From: Morella rubra
Taxonomy: Eukaryota > Streptophyta > Magnoliopsida > Fagales > Myricaceae
Reading direction: 5' to 3'
DNA: 64,000 nucleotides
Assembly (NCBI GenBank): GCA_003952965.2
Contig: CM025853.1
Span: forward strand, 34,747,650-34,811,649
Shown: positions 45,550 through 55,788 of the stretch, piece by piece
Position numbering within the stretch: position 1 is the stretch's first letter
How the letters are laid out: every line of letters begins with the position of its first letter
Position numbers and translations under genes: made by a program
The notes under the pieces: model-generated
Told to the model about the DNA's origin: nothing
What the model saw: only the letters and a program-made list of their open reading frames with translations
Database searches by the model: none

Positions 45550-46140
45550 TCGTTATAAAAGAATCTGCTGCGTGGGCAAAACTAAATTAGACACATATGT
45601 TGATGAGATAAAAAAAATCCGTCGTGCCCATTGCCCATTGCCCACGGCATATCGAGGTCAGCAAAACTCTTCCTTCTCGTCATTGTTTGGTTAGTCCAGA
45701 TTTGTGACCACCTTTCCGTCGTCTTAAGCTCGTCGACAAAGAAGCTAACATCCTTCATGACATATTCATCGTCGCGAAGGCAGAGGCGTCCTTGACGAGG
45801 TATACCGCGTCGGCAGTGATGGACCGCAACTTTGACGTCTCAATTAATCATCGGCAGAGGCAATGGCATTCTTGACCTATTTTAAGTCGTCGACGAGTGA
45901 GCAACAATGACCAGCCTGTCATAATCACAGGACCCTTCATCGACGAATGCTCAGATATTCTTCCAACGTGATTTCTCGTCGAAGTAACAACCGATTCTTG
46001 ATGCAGCAAAAAGGTAGTCATGGCAGGCTAATGTTGACGCTACAATCTCGACCGACCTTCGTTGACTGAAAGTCGTGGCTGAAGAGCAACTCCCACGAGT
46101 TTTGCCATTTCTATCTATGGAAGCCTCTGTCGGCGATGAC
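45550..46140. repeat. Right subterminal GTCG/CGAC-rich region of the second CACTA
   Basis: Dense 'cgtcg', 'tcgtcgac', 'cgtcggc' and 'cgacgag' motifs in both orientations (e.g. near 45600, 45717, 45732, 45770, 45810, 45892, 45940, 45976). Similar motifs occur near the left end (39455, 39620, and 41297 beyond the nested hAT). Likely binding sites for the element's transposition proteins; inferred by analogy. Confidence 0.5.
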
Positions 46141-46156
46141 CGATTTTCCTCTAGTC

Positions 46157-47607
46157 CCACTAAATTATTGACATCTTGTCTTTCGCAGTTTGTTTCTAAA
46201 TCTATATTCTCTTGATCTCATATACTGTAAAGAAAAACTTGACCATAAACTTATGTTTTTTCATACATGTTTTTTCATACGTTGAAAATAAATAAAATAG
46301 AATTATTTTCTTTCAAATTTTACTTATCGGTACTACTCAAAAAGATCAGCGTTATATGCTTTTTGGTCAGGTTGGTCGGCCATTTATTGAGTCAAGGTTT
46401 GCTAAAATAACGCAGAGATGGGACTTTAGTAATTGGAAAAAGAGTTTCTAAGAAGCAACTGCCTAGAAAAGACTGTAATTTTTATTGATGAAATCAAAAT
46501 AAATAAGACGCAAATATTTGGATTGGTACCTAAGATTTGTAAAAATATGGGTGTACCGATGCATGGAGAAAGGAAGACGTTGATAATCCAAGAAAAGCTT
46601 GACAAATTTGGAGCTTAAAAATAGTGATTCGTTGATATCTTGGAATTAATGTCTCTAAGGAAAAACCATATCTTATATCCAAGTAGTGATTTCTTGTAAG
46701 TTACAGTAATTACATATATGGGCACTACAGTCAAGCTTTCACAAGCTTTTTGACGATGCAGAATTTCTGTGATTAATAGAAGAGGCTCATTGTAGTTGTG
46801 ATAAAGCTAATGTGCAAAAGGGGGCCGAAGTCTTGGTCTTCTCAAAGTGATGTTACGTGGGTGCTATTAGTAGCCTAAAATGAGAAAAAGGCCGAAATCT
46901 TGGCCGTCCTGAAAAGAGAGAAAGGGTTGATGTTTTCAGAACTCATGTTTGACCACTTACAATATTTTTTTTTCCTCTAAGCAAATGCTAATATCATTAA
47001 ACAAAAAATGGAAATACAATGACAATAGGGAAATCACAAGACGCAAGTGCAGAACACAAAGATCCCAAGAGAGCACTACAAGACAAAAGGGGCTATAATA
47101 GCCCGAAACATCACATAAAAATGATCAAAATGATAATAGAAAAGGGATTGAGACACTCAAAAGAATCAAAAGAACTACAATAGGATTTAAGATCCATATC
47201 CAAGTTGAAAATTACCACCGTACGAGGCGCAGTCGGTCGCAGGAAGAGTGGATGCAAGTATTGGCACCTCAATCCCAGTTTCTAGAGACTCTCATGTCAA
47301 TGCTGGCAGAACAGTGAGACTCGCATGAGTGGCTCCCGGCAAAAGACAGAGTCTCAATAAGCACCGACGTACATGTCATCTTGACTAAAAGACTAAAACA
47401 TAAGAGAAAATTTCATCTCAGTCAGGGTCAGTCAATTAGTAGAAATTACATTTATAAATCACATATATATTAGGTCCCTATTTGAAAGCAGAAGCATGAA
47501 ATCTGCCCGCAATTCTCCAACAATCTTTGAAAGTTTACTTTTTTCTTGTAATTTTTAGGATTTTTCTTAATTTTATTTATTTTTGAAATTGTTAAAGTGA
47601 TATGGCC
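46157..47607. repeat. RLP 3' flank module, duplicate of 57401-58017 plus 60695-61130
   Basis: Noncoding. Co-linear with 57401-58017 up to 'gcagaacacaaagatccca' (about 47051-47070) and then with 60695 onward ('agcccgaaacatcaca', 'aaacagagtctcaataagca'). It provides the unoccupied site for the LINE inserted at 58018. Short ORFs are not supported. Confidence 0.85.
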
Positions 47608-47618
47608 TTTTTAATTAA

Positions 47619-47985
47619 GGAAAATTTACAAATCTCCCACTAAGTTTAGCGCCTTTTTAAAAAATTATCTGACTTTATTATTTTAGTACCAAAACTCACT
47701 CAACCTAAAGCCGTTAGACTTATTTAACGGAAAATACATTGGGTCCAGTGAATTTACAAATCTCACACTAAGTTTAGCACCTTTTCAAAAAACTCTTTGA
47801 GCTTGTCATTTTAGTACTGAAATTCACTCAATTCACTGCCGTTAGACTTATTTAACGAAAAATTCATTGGGTCGAGTGAGTTTCGGTACCAAAATGATAA
47901 ATCCAGTAAACTTTTTAAAATTTTTTAAAATCTAATAAATTTTTTAAAAAGATGCTAAAACTTAATGTGTGATTTGTAAATTTAC
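47619..47985. mobile_element. MITE, 367 bp, 11-bp flanking duplication
   Basis: Inverted ends ggaaaatttacaaatct and, from the right, gtaaatttacaaatcaca. Flanked by 'tttttaattaa' at 47608-47618 and 47986-47996; the related site near 11232 ('ggcctttttaattaaccct') has it once. The left arm is itself tandemly duplicated ('tttacaaatctc(c/a)cactaa' near 47625 and 47753, each followed by a 'gccgttagacttatttaacg' block). MULE-type MITE is the best guess. Confidence 0.75.
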
Positions 47986-47996
47986 TTTTTAATTAA

Positions 47997-48724
47997 TCCT
48001 TTTTTTTTTTTTTTTTTTGGTATTAGTCAAAAGTTACCACTCAGGTAAATAGCACCAATAATATTTTTCACAATAATATTAATCTAAAACAACATAAAAG
48101 CAGAGGGCAATAAACAGAGTGCAGCTAGCTGTTTCTCCGGTTCCACCACCACCAGTCTCTCTCTCTATTCTCGGAGGCGTAAATTCTGACCCATCTTTTT
48201 AAAAGGGATGACAAAGCTCAAGAAATTTTCGGTGGAGCCAATGAAAGATTGTGTGTATTGCATTCTCGCTAATATTTCAGTCAAGGGTATTAGCAAGAGG
48301 TAAAACTCAATTGTTGGCTATTTTATTAATAAAACCCTGCCTTTTTCATTTGCTGAAAGAATGAGCTTTTGAAGCTTGGCATCAAGAGATTAAAGATATC
48401 TAGTATCCTAGTTTGGATCTAGTTCTAAAATGTTCCTTTGATGCTTTGGACATTTGAAGGTAATAAACTATATATCCGCTTGGGGTCCATTGGTTTTTCT
48501 TTTAAAACTCTTTTTGCAGTTTTTTTTTTTAATTTTTTTCTAGTTTCTATATATATATATTGAGTTCTTATTTTTAAAGTTTTTATTGTTTTTTAAAACT
48601 ATTTCTTTTCCTTATTTCTTTTTTTATTTTTTTTCCATATTATGTCTATTTTTACTTGTAGTTTTTAGTAATGTTTACGATTTTTTAGAATTTTTTATAT
48701 TTTTTTTGTGGTATGATATCTCAT
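47997..48724. other. 5' flank of RLP copy 4
   Basis: Noncoding, T-rich. Shares 'aaaagttaccact' (48028), 'aaagcagagggcaata' (48097) and the 'tatatccgcttggggtccat' block (48470) with the 5' flank of copy 2 (25088). An unrelated patch lies near 48230-48460. Confidence 0.55.
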
Positions 48725-49572
48725 TGCTTGAGTAACATTACCTTCGAGGTAACCCACCGGAAATTTGATCTAGCAGATTTATTGTATGGGGAATATTATC
48801 CTACACTAGAGACCCTACTGCTGCCATATCAGGTGCAAAGCTAAATGATATCGTGCAATCGCATTTTAATATGTATTATAGCTACTCAGGAGTGGAAGCG
48901 CAATAAGAGGTGGAGTTCACGACAAAGAGAAGAAGTTATAGCTATAAGGTAATATCCTTGATTACATGTTTAGAATTGACCTCTCGTGCAACATTTAAGT
49001 GGTGGGATTCTAGTCAATCCTGGAAAATTGAGCAACATCCATGCACTAAACCTATCTTTCAACAATCCAACCAGATCAATTCCAATAGAATTCTCAAGGC
49101 TAGAGCAGATTGAGAGTTTGGATCTTTCTTATAATAACTTGAATGATATTATCCCCCCTCAGATCATAGAGTTGCACTATCTGGATATATTACAGTGTGG
49201 CGCATAATAACTTGTCAAGTACAACGTAAAAAAGAAAAGATCAATTCGGGAACTTTGATGAAAGAAGTTATGAGGGAAATCCTCTACCATGTAGACCCCC
49301 ATTAGTCAAGGCTTGTAGAAAAAATGGAGCACCATCTGCTATGTCAGCTGATCATGGAGGGGAAGAAGGAGATAGGTAGTTTCAGCATAGACATGGTGGC
49401 CTTCTACATAAGTTTTGTGATTTCTTACGCAGTAGTGTTGATGACAATTGCTGGAGTTCTGTACATAAATCCCTACTGACATCGGGCATGGTTATACTTC
49501 ATTGAAGAGTGCATCACTAATTTCTACTGTTTTGTTGTGATCAATTTTCATAAGCTATCCAATTTCATTTAA
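48725..49572 (+). pseudogene. RLP fragment, copy 4 (C-terminal quarter)
   Basis: Homology starts abruptly at the 'P(C)LSNITFE' stretch that follows the penultimate LRRs in copy 2, directly after 5'-flank-type DNA, so the N-terminal three quarters are deleted. It continues with EVEFTTKRRSYSYK, then in another frame GKLSNIHALNLSFNN and IEFSRLEQIESLDLSYNNLN, a cap like 'EGNPLPCRPPLVKAC', an acidic linker (GGEEGD), a membrane helix (VAFYISFVISYAVVLMTIAG, about 49393-49460) and a tail RAWLYFIEECITNFYCFVV. Stops and frame changes are near 48846, 49066, 49205, 49230 and 49481. Most divergent of the long fragments. Non-functional. Confidence 0.82.
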
Positions 49573-50756
49573 AACTAATTGTTGCAGTTGTGATGTTTGA
49601 AGTTTATTTAAAACTCTATAGGAAAATTGTCTTTTGGCCTTGTAATTCTGGGGGACGGATCTTTGCATTCGTAAGGTAGCCTTTGACAACCACAAAATTG
49701 TTTAGAAAATCAATTATTATCTGTCAGCCTATCCATTTTCGTTTGCAAGTCGGATTCGTAAAAAGAGAGTGCTATGAGCCCAGATTTCTATTTATATTTC
49801 ACAATTCGATTTTTATGAAACGGAATGGAATCATGTGGCTTGGATGTTTCGCCTCTAATGGTGTGGAATCACTTTTTTGTTTTTTTGGTGAGCAAGCTGG
49901 ATCGGATTGCAAATACTTATTACTTGCAGGGTGAAGCAATTCCGAATTAAGAATCCTTACCTAAAAAAGGTGTAGAAATTGAAAGAACTAATGATCTTCT
50001 TTGACAGGGACCCACAAAGAAAGCCCTGCCCAACGTTTCATGCGGCCACAAAAATTCCAGAGATTTGATAAATTACGTGCATCTATGTTTGGAGATTTTA
50101 GTCTATCATCTGTACAACAAATGTTGAATTATTATTTCTTTTAGGGAAAAGAAAACGGTCCTGCAGTTTTCAATTTTAGTAATTATTTGTGCCGATTTTC
50201 AACTAAATTCTTCTAGTCTTATGAAATCATTTTTTTGGTTTAAATTAATATACTTTTTAGGAACAAAGAAAATAAACTTATGTTTAATACAAAAAGGTCA
50301 AACTACTACGGATGTCCTTCTTAATGTTTCATATAAAAAGGTCAAGCCTTCTACGGAATAGGAAGGATCTCTATTGGTAGTGTCCGTGTTACACGTATAG
50401 GTTTTACGGCACGTGCAAAGGTGTCTAGTCCAGTTAATAATTTGTTTTTTAATTATTAAATTGTCCATAGAATTGCATAAAACCTTTTTTAAAAGCCAAA
50501 AAAAATAAAAAAAGTGGGGGCGATGGACCGGTGACCTGGCAGACGAAAAAATGGGACCCTTTGGCCAGAGGTGGAACAAGAGAAGTATGAATATGTTTCC
50601 AAAGATTTGACGGCTGTCTAATAATGTTCCTTTTCAATTTTTATAAGTGGTTCATGGATCCCATGTTCTCTTTTTTTTTTTTTTTTTTTTTTAAGAAATT
50701 CGTACCTGATGGCTTAATAGGTTTGGTTGGACCTTGGATGTGATTAGATTCACAAA
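49573..50756. other. Noncoding flank of RLP copy 4
   Basis: No gene or bounded element recognised. A poly(T) run lies near 50672-50692. ORFs at 49683 and, on the minus strand, near 50300-50640 lack any family features. Confidence 0.5.
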
Positions 50757-51740
50757 AGAGTGATATTATGTCAAGATTTGAGAAGAAAAAATTTGAGTTT
50801 TAGAGATTTTTTAAGGAAAAATGGTTCGGTATTTGTGAAAATGACGAACTGTCGACTTTTGCAAATACGTCGCTAGCATCTGGACACCAACATGCCATCC
50901 GAACTCTTTTCTGCACACATGGCCCAATCAACGCACTTCGTATTAAATGCTAAAATTTAAACTATTTGAAACCGTTTGGCACAATAAAAACGTCAAAACA
51001 TTTTATCATGGCGTGCGAATGTCGTTCCTATGAATTTACGTGACATGGAAGTGCACGTTTGGCTGAATAAATGGCGAATATCGTCCGGACGTCTATAACC
51101 CGTTCGGACGGTGACAACCGTTTTCAACTTTCATATAACGTAAACACGTGTACGCCATGCAACGGTTTCGGGAACGTCCGTATGGCTAGCAGATTTATTT
51201 CCATGTTAAATTCACTAAATTTACTTTACTTCACAAAACCTAATTTATTTAAATGATTTAATTTATTTCATTCAATTTAACGCAATGTAATTTGGCTCAA
51301 ATATTTAACTTAATTTATTTATTTTGATATATATATATATATATTTAGGCATTCTTTTATATTAAATATCCATTATAACTAATCACCAATTTAATTGTAA
51401 TTGCAAGCTAATTACTCTAACCGTTACAATCTAATTATACTAACCGTTCCGTTTAGTGTAATCACTCTTTTAATTTTACTAATTATCCATTTAAATTGTA
51501 ATAAATTTAAATCTAGTGGAAAAACATAACTAATATAAAATATCAAAAATAATCCAAATACCGAACGAAAAACACAATCATAATATCTAGTACAAGCCGA
51601 AAACAGTCCTTCAAACGATAAATAAATAATAGTGATAAATCATAAACAGAAGACTAGTCCAAATCACGAGCTGCTGGCTCGTCCAAATCTTGTCCGAGGC
51701 ATCACGAACATGCGCCAAATGCTCTCCATATTATCCACCC

Positions 51741-53261
51741 TGTTAGCCCAAGGTTGTTCTTACAAACAATCCATTTTGATTTTGATGATAACAAAGTTTT
51801 CAACTCGTTCAAGACTTTTAGTTTTTACATTGAAATTCTTTTCAAGAAAATTATGTTTTTAAAGTATCAAGGTTTCCTTATTCTAAAATCTCTCCAAGCA
51901 TACTTGATCATCATTACACTTGCTAATTGATCATCTTTTATATTGTAAGTATGTTTGAGATTTATTAAATTGAAGTAGTTGCTGTTAAAGAACAATTTTT
52001 TTTGTCTAAGTGTTGGAAGTGTCGACACATTGGACCATAGTGTCGATACATTGAACTACTACCCGAGAGTTTTTTTTTCAGGTCATTCGAAATATTTTTT
52101 GACTAAGTGTTGGAAGTGTCGACACATTGAGCCATAGTGTCGACACATTGAACTAACACCCGAGAGGTTGTTTTCAGGCTAAATTTCAATGTGTCAGCAC
52201 ATACCATCAATGTGTCGACACATTGCGATTTTGCAGAAATCCTGGAGCGACGCCAACTCATCCAAAAATTTCAAATTATCTCAAATGACCTCCAACGACA
52301 CTCAAACTTTACAAAAGACCCTTGAAGCCTAGAGGACTATATATAGAATGAAATAAAGAGAGAAAGCAAAGACTTGCATCATTATTCAAAATCTACCTCC
52401 GATAGAGAGAGAAAGCAAGATCCAAAGATTTCATTTGTTAATTCCTCCAAGATCAAAGCTCCCATTGTTAAATCTTCTTCTCGTGCTTATCCTTGACGAT
52501 CTAGCCTCCAAAGAGAGAGAAGTTTCTTGAAGAAGAGACAACACACTTGCAATCAATCGTGCCCTAACTTCTAGAGAGAGAAAGTGCTTTGAAGAAAAGG
52601 GAAGACTGCACCTACCAAGAAAGCTTGTGCTCCTACTTGCAAACTTTAGGTCTCTTTCAAGAATCTTGTCTTCTTGCGCACACTATTGAGAGTCATTCCA
52701 CACTTGTGAGCTTTCCACTGCATATTGCTTTGTGAGCCATTCATTTTCATTGTAAAACATTTGAGTTTGGAACACTTGTACTTTCTGATCCCATTGCATT
52801 TGAGTGTTGGGAAAACACTTGTCCTACTTGTAAGAGTAGAAGAAATCCCTTGGGTTTTGGATTTGTTGAAGACAGTTGAACGTGAGCTTGAAAAATTTTG
52901 AAAAGTTTTAGCATCTGGGAAGCTAAAGGTATTTGCTATTGGAGAACTAGTGAAGGAAGCCCAAGAAAATCAATAGCCTTGGGTTGGACGTGGGCAAAAG
53001 TTGGCCGAACCACCTAAAAATACGGTGTCATATCTCTAACTCTATCACTCTTACGTTTCAGTACATATCTATACTTGTGGAGATTTATGCTTTATTGCTT
53101 TATCATTATTGCATATATTTTGCTTAGCATTATACACATTTAGATCTGCATTATTAATTTTTAAAAAGGGCTATTTTTCAGATCTGGGTTTTTATTGAAA
53201 AATGACTAAGTTTTGATTAACCCAATTCACCCCCTCCCTCTCTTGTTGATTTAGACTTTCA
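51741..53261 (+). mobile_element. Sirevirus-like Copia solo LTR, 1,521 bp, TSD caccc
   Basis: TGTTAGCCCAAGG ... GACTTTCA, flanked by exact 5-bp duplications caccc (51736-51740 and 53262-53266). The first CACTA shows the empty site near 16585-16600 (complement 'ttatccacccttctgac'). The 3' part has 'ccaattcaccccctccctct' (53218-53240), a signature of Sirevirus/Maximus-type LTR ends, and the 5' part 'gatgataacaaag'. Two tandem units of about 97 bp (from 52006 and 52103) carry paired 'gtgtcgacacattg' motifs. No coding sequence, so a recombined solo LTR. Confidence 0.82.
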
Positions 53262-53269
53262 CACCCGTC

Positions 53270-53590
53270 TGACAAGTGTCTGCAGTTGTACCGGAACGGT
53301 ATGGACAGACTGGGACAACTGAGACAATTGTTCTCTCATCTCTTATTATTTCCATCCGCATAATATTCAAGCTCTTCCGTTATAGCCCTATTCGTTAGAG
53401 CAAGTTTGGTCTCCAGACCGATCAAGCGGCATTGGAGCTCCATGCACAACGAATGCGTCAGCTGCACTATCGCCCGAATACTCTCGTTTAACTCCGTTAA
53501 ATAGGTGTCTGCCCAAGCTGGTCGCTCTGTTTGTCCCTCGACATTGGATACTTCTCCCAGAGTTCCATGGTCAACCTAGCAAAAACCGTC
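53270..53590 (-). pseudogene. Coiled-coil accessory ORF of the truncated CACTA
   Basis: Minus-strand homologue of the ORF at 16227-16535. It shares the equivalents of EGQTERPAWADAYL, LNESIRAIVQPMHSLCMELQ and GLETKLALTNRAITEE, with a shift near 53380-53350 (extra base in 'gagcttgaatatt') and small indels near the start ('gagaagtatccaatg'). At the position of the other copy's stop this one reads 'cag' and runs on (QLSQLSQS-like) towards the LTR insertion site. It shows the ORF was once longer than either copy now displays. Function unknown. Confidence 0.55.
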
Positions 53591-54615
53591 TGAACATGAT
53601 CATAAACCGTTCGTACAAATTTCAAACTGCGTCGTTTAAATTTTGACATCCGAACATACAATGACAGTCCGTCCGACATTTCAGAAAACTTTCGGACGAT
53701 GTAAAAAAACACGTCCAAACGTGTTTCGATGACACACAGCAAAATAGCGTAATTTGATAGACACAAACTAACACAACAACAGTATTTAATCGAAATGCAT
53801 GAAATTGAGAAGCAAATTTATGAAGGAAGTTTTACCTAAAGTTCCTTGAGAGATCTCAAATGGATAGTGAAAAACGTTTGAGAGAAGTGAGTGAGTTTGT
53901 AATTTTGACAAAGTCTGGCGGTTTTAATGTGCCCAGTACCCGTTCGAACTCTGTCGAGTAGAGTTCGGACGCTTCTCAATGGTTATATTCACATGTGGCC
54001 CTATCAAATTTAACGTCATTAAAATGCCCGATTCGAAAAGGTTCTAGAACTTATACAGTCCGGACGCTATTTATGGGTCCGACGGTGTTGATGTCACGGG
54101 TCTGAAGTTTTGAACGTGGAACCACACAATTCGCGAATAAGCATTTATAATTGTGCGGACCTTTTTTTCCCATCCGAACTTGATTATTTTTTCCGTTAGA
54201 ACGCTGTTGAAAACGTCTGGACTAAATAGAGTGTTCATGACATTTTTATTTGTTAACTTGTTCGGACGTTTTATAAAACAAGTCCGGACTGAGTGTAAAA
54301 ATTGTGACAATTCTAATCGTCACTCAGTTACGACGATTTGGAATTTGTCACCCTGCAGCGCGTCCGAACGGGTTTCTTTTTGAGTCCGGACGGTCCTTTG
54401 TTTTGTGACAATTTTTATCGTCACTCATTCGTGACGCGTGTATTCGTCACACCAGAAATACGTCCGAACGTTTTTTTCACCGGTCCGGACGGTTTTGGCA
54501 TTCATGGATGTTTTGGTGACGAAATTAATATTTTGTCATAGAAAGTTCACTTTAGGTGACAAAATTTGGTTTGACACCCAAAATTTTGTCACCTAAAACT
54601 AAATTTCTTGTAGTG

Positions 54616-55788
54616 TCCTCTCAGTCTCTATAAGTAGAGAACATTCCAGAATAAATTTGGTGCATGCGATAAAATGTTTTGAAGTGTGATGATTGTTAAG
54701 CTGAGGTGAATAATTTCTATTTGAGAAATTATTTTGTTGACAGGTCCATATATGTGTGTGATCTGAAATAATTTATTGTAAAGTTTTGACGTTATTGATT
54801 TAGTTGAGTAAGTTTCAGAATTAAATTTTTAACTACCTATTCAGCCCCCGCAAGCAACTTTGGGTCAAAACTAAATTTTTGAAAAAAATGTGAAGGGGTA
54901 TGAGCTAAAAAGTCAACGCGTATTGCCAAGGTGTAAATGATAGCATTGACGCCAAGTCTTTGGCGTGTCGCAAAAGCAGGTCTTCACAAATAGTGCAACA
55001 GAAGGATAAGAATTCTAGAAAAGAAAATAATTTATTCTCTTTGATGGTTAGTCAAAAAGCTCACTCTCGTGGGAATTGGAAGGAACGCTATTGACCCCTA
55101 AGTCATTGGAACTGAACTCTTCTCAAATTCTAGAAGAAAAAAAATTATACTAACCTCCTCAAACTAACATCTTATTTGACTAATTTCACCAATTAATACT
55201 CAAAATTATCACATATATATGTTAAAATAAGATTAGAGCACATATTGTTTTAACAGGTAGATATTTATAACGAGAGTTACATTATTGCAGAAAAAAAGTT
55301 GTAATTTTGATTATTAATTGATGATGTATTTGGCTTGATAACCAGAGTGCAAATAAATATAAATTCGACTTGAGGGAATTATGACTAATTATTCCAAAAG
55401 CAATTAGTTTCTTGCTCTTTTCAATTTAGGTTAGTTAATAAGATTGCGCTTACCGCGTTGGGGTGGAAAGAATACCAGTACAAGTCTTTAGCTTTTTGGT
55501 GAATCAGGTGATCTTATATGCGACAAGGATTAGAAAGGTATTCTTTAAGTACAAGAATGATTCCATCATTGGGACGTGCCTTTTCGTCTAGGAAGATCTT
55601 TTAGTATAGGTTTGGACGGACTTAGCTCAATTGAAAAATACACTAGCTCGGCTGGGAACACAACCGCAAACTTCGGACACTCAATCCCACAGCTCAAGTT
55701 TTAGTTAAACGAAATACTTACTTACAGACAATAGATTCAAAACTTCACCCACCCACTGAGTTATTGACGTCAAGTCTTTAGTGTGTTT
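54616..55788. other. Noncoding flank with RLP-associated module
   Basis: No gene. 55470-55788 is co-linear with 39040-39333 plus 46157 onward ('aagtacaagaatgattccat', 'cccactgagttattgacg') and carries the uninterrupted target of the second CACTA family at 55750-55770. Confidence 0.55.

Larger units (their letters stand above)
39334..46156. mobile_element. Second-family CACTA element, 6,823 bp, TSD cca, no recognised transposase
   Basis: Left end CACTAGAGGAAAT, right end ATTTTCCTCTAGTC; the reverse complement GACTAGAGGAAAAT pairs with the left end except at the outer base and one A. The 3-bp duplication is 'cca' at 39331-39333 and 46157-46159. Paralogous modules are uninterrupted at this point: 'cccactaaactattgacg' (37139) and 'cccactgagttattgacg' (55753) against 'cccactaaattattgacatc' after excision here. 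Both subterminal regions are rich in GTCG/CGAC motifs (39455-39660; 45550-46140). Inside are a nested hAT, exon-like fragments of an unidentified gene and an 81-aa ORF. No TNP2 is recognisable, so it would be non-autonomous. Confidence 0.8.
50757..54615 (-). mobile_element. Truncated inverted relative of the 15178 CACTA, with nested LTR
   Basis: Read on the minus strand from 54615 it starts CACTACAAGAAATTTAG and follows the first CACTA from 15178 to about 17650 at high identity, including the terminal stem, the subterminal GTCCGGAC-type array (53640-54500), the coiled-coil ORF and the internal motif cluster (50860-51180). Homology stops near 50757; neither the transposase genes nor the opposite terminus are present. 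Without the LTR (1,521 bp plus TSD) it covers about 2.3 kb of element. With only one end it is immobile. Confidence 0.9.

Noticed and set aside
15178..54615. The two inverted CACTA copies as ends of one giant 39-kb transposon
   Set aside because: The first copy has its own right terminus and matching TSD, and the outer flanks (acc / tcc) do not match.
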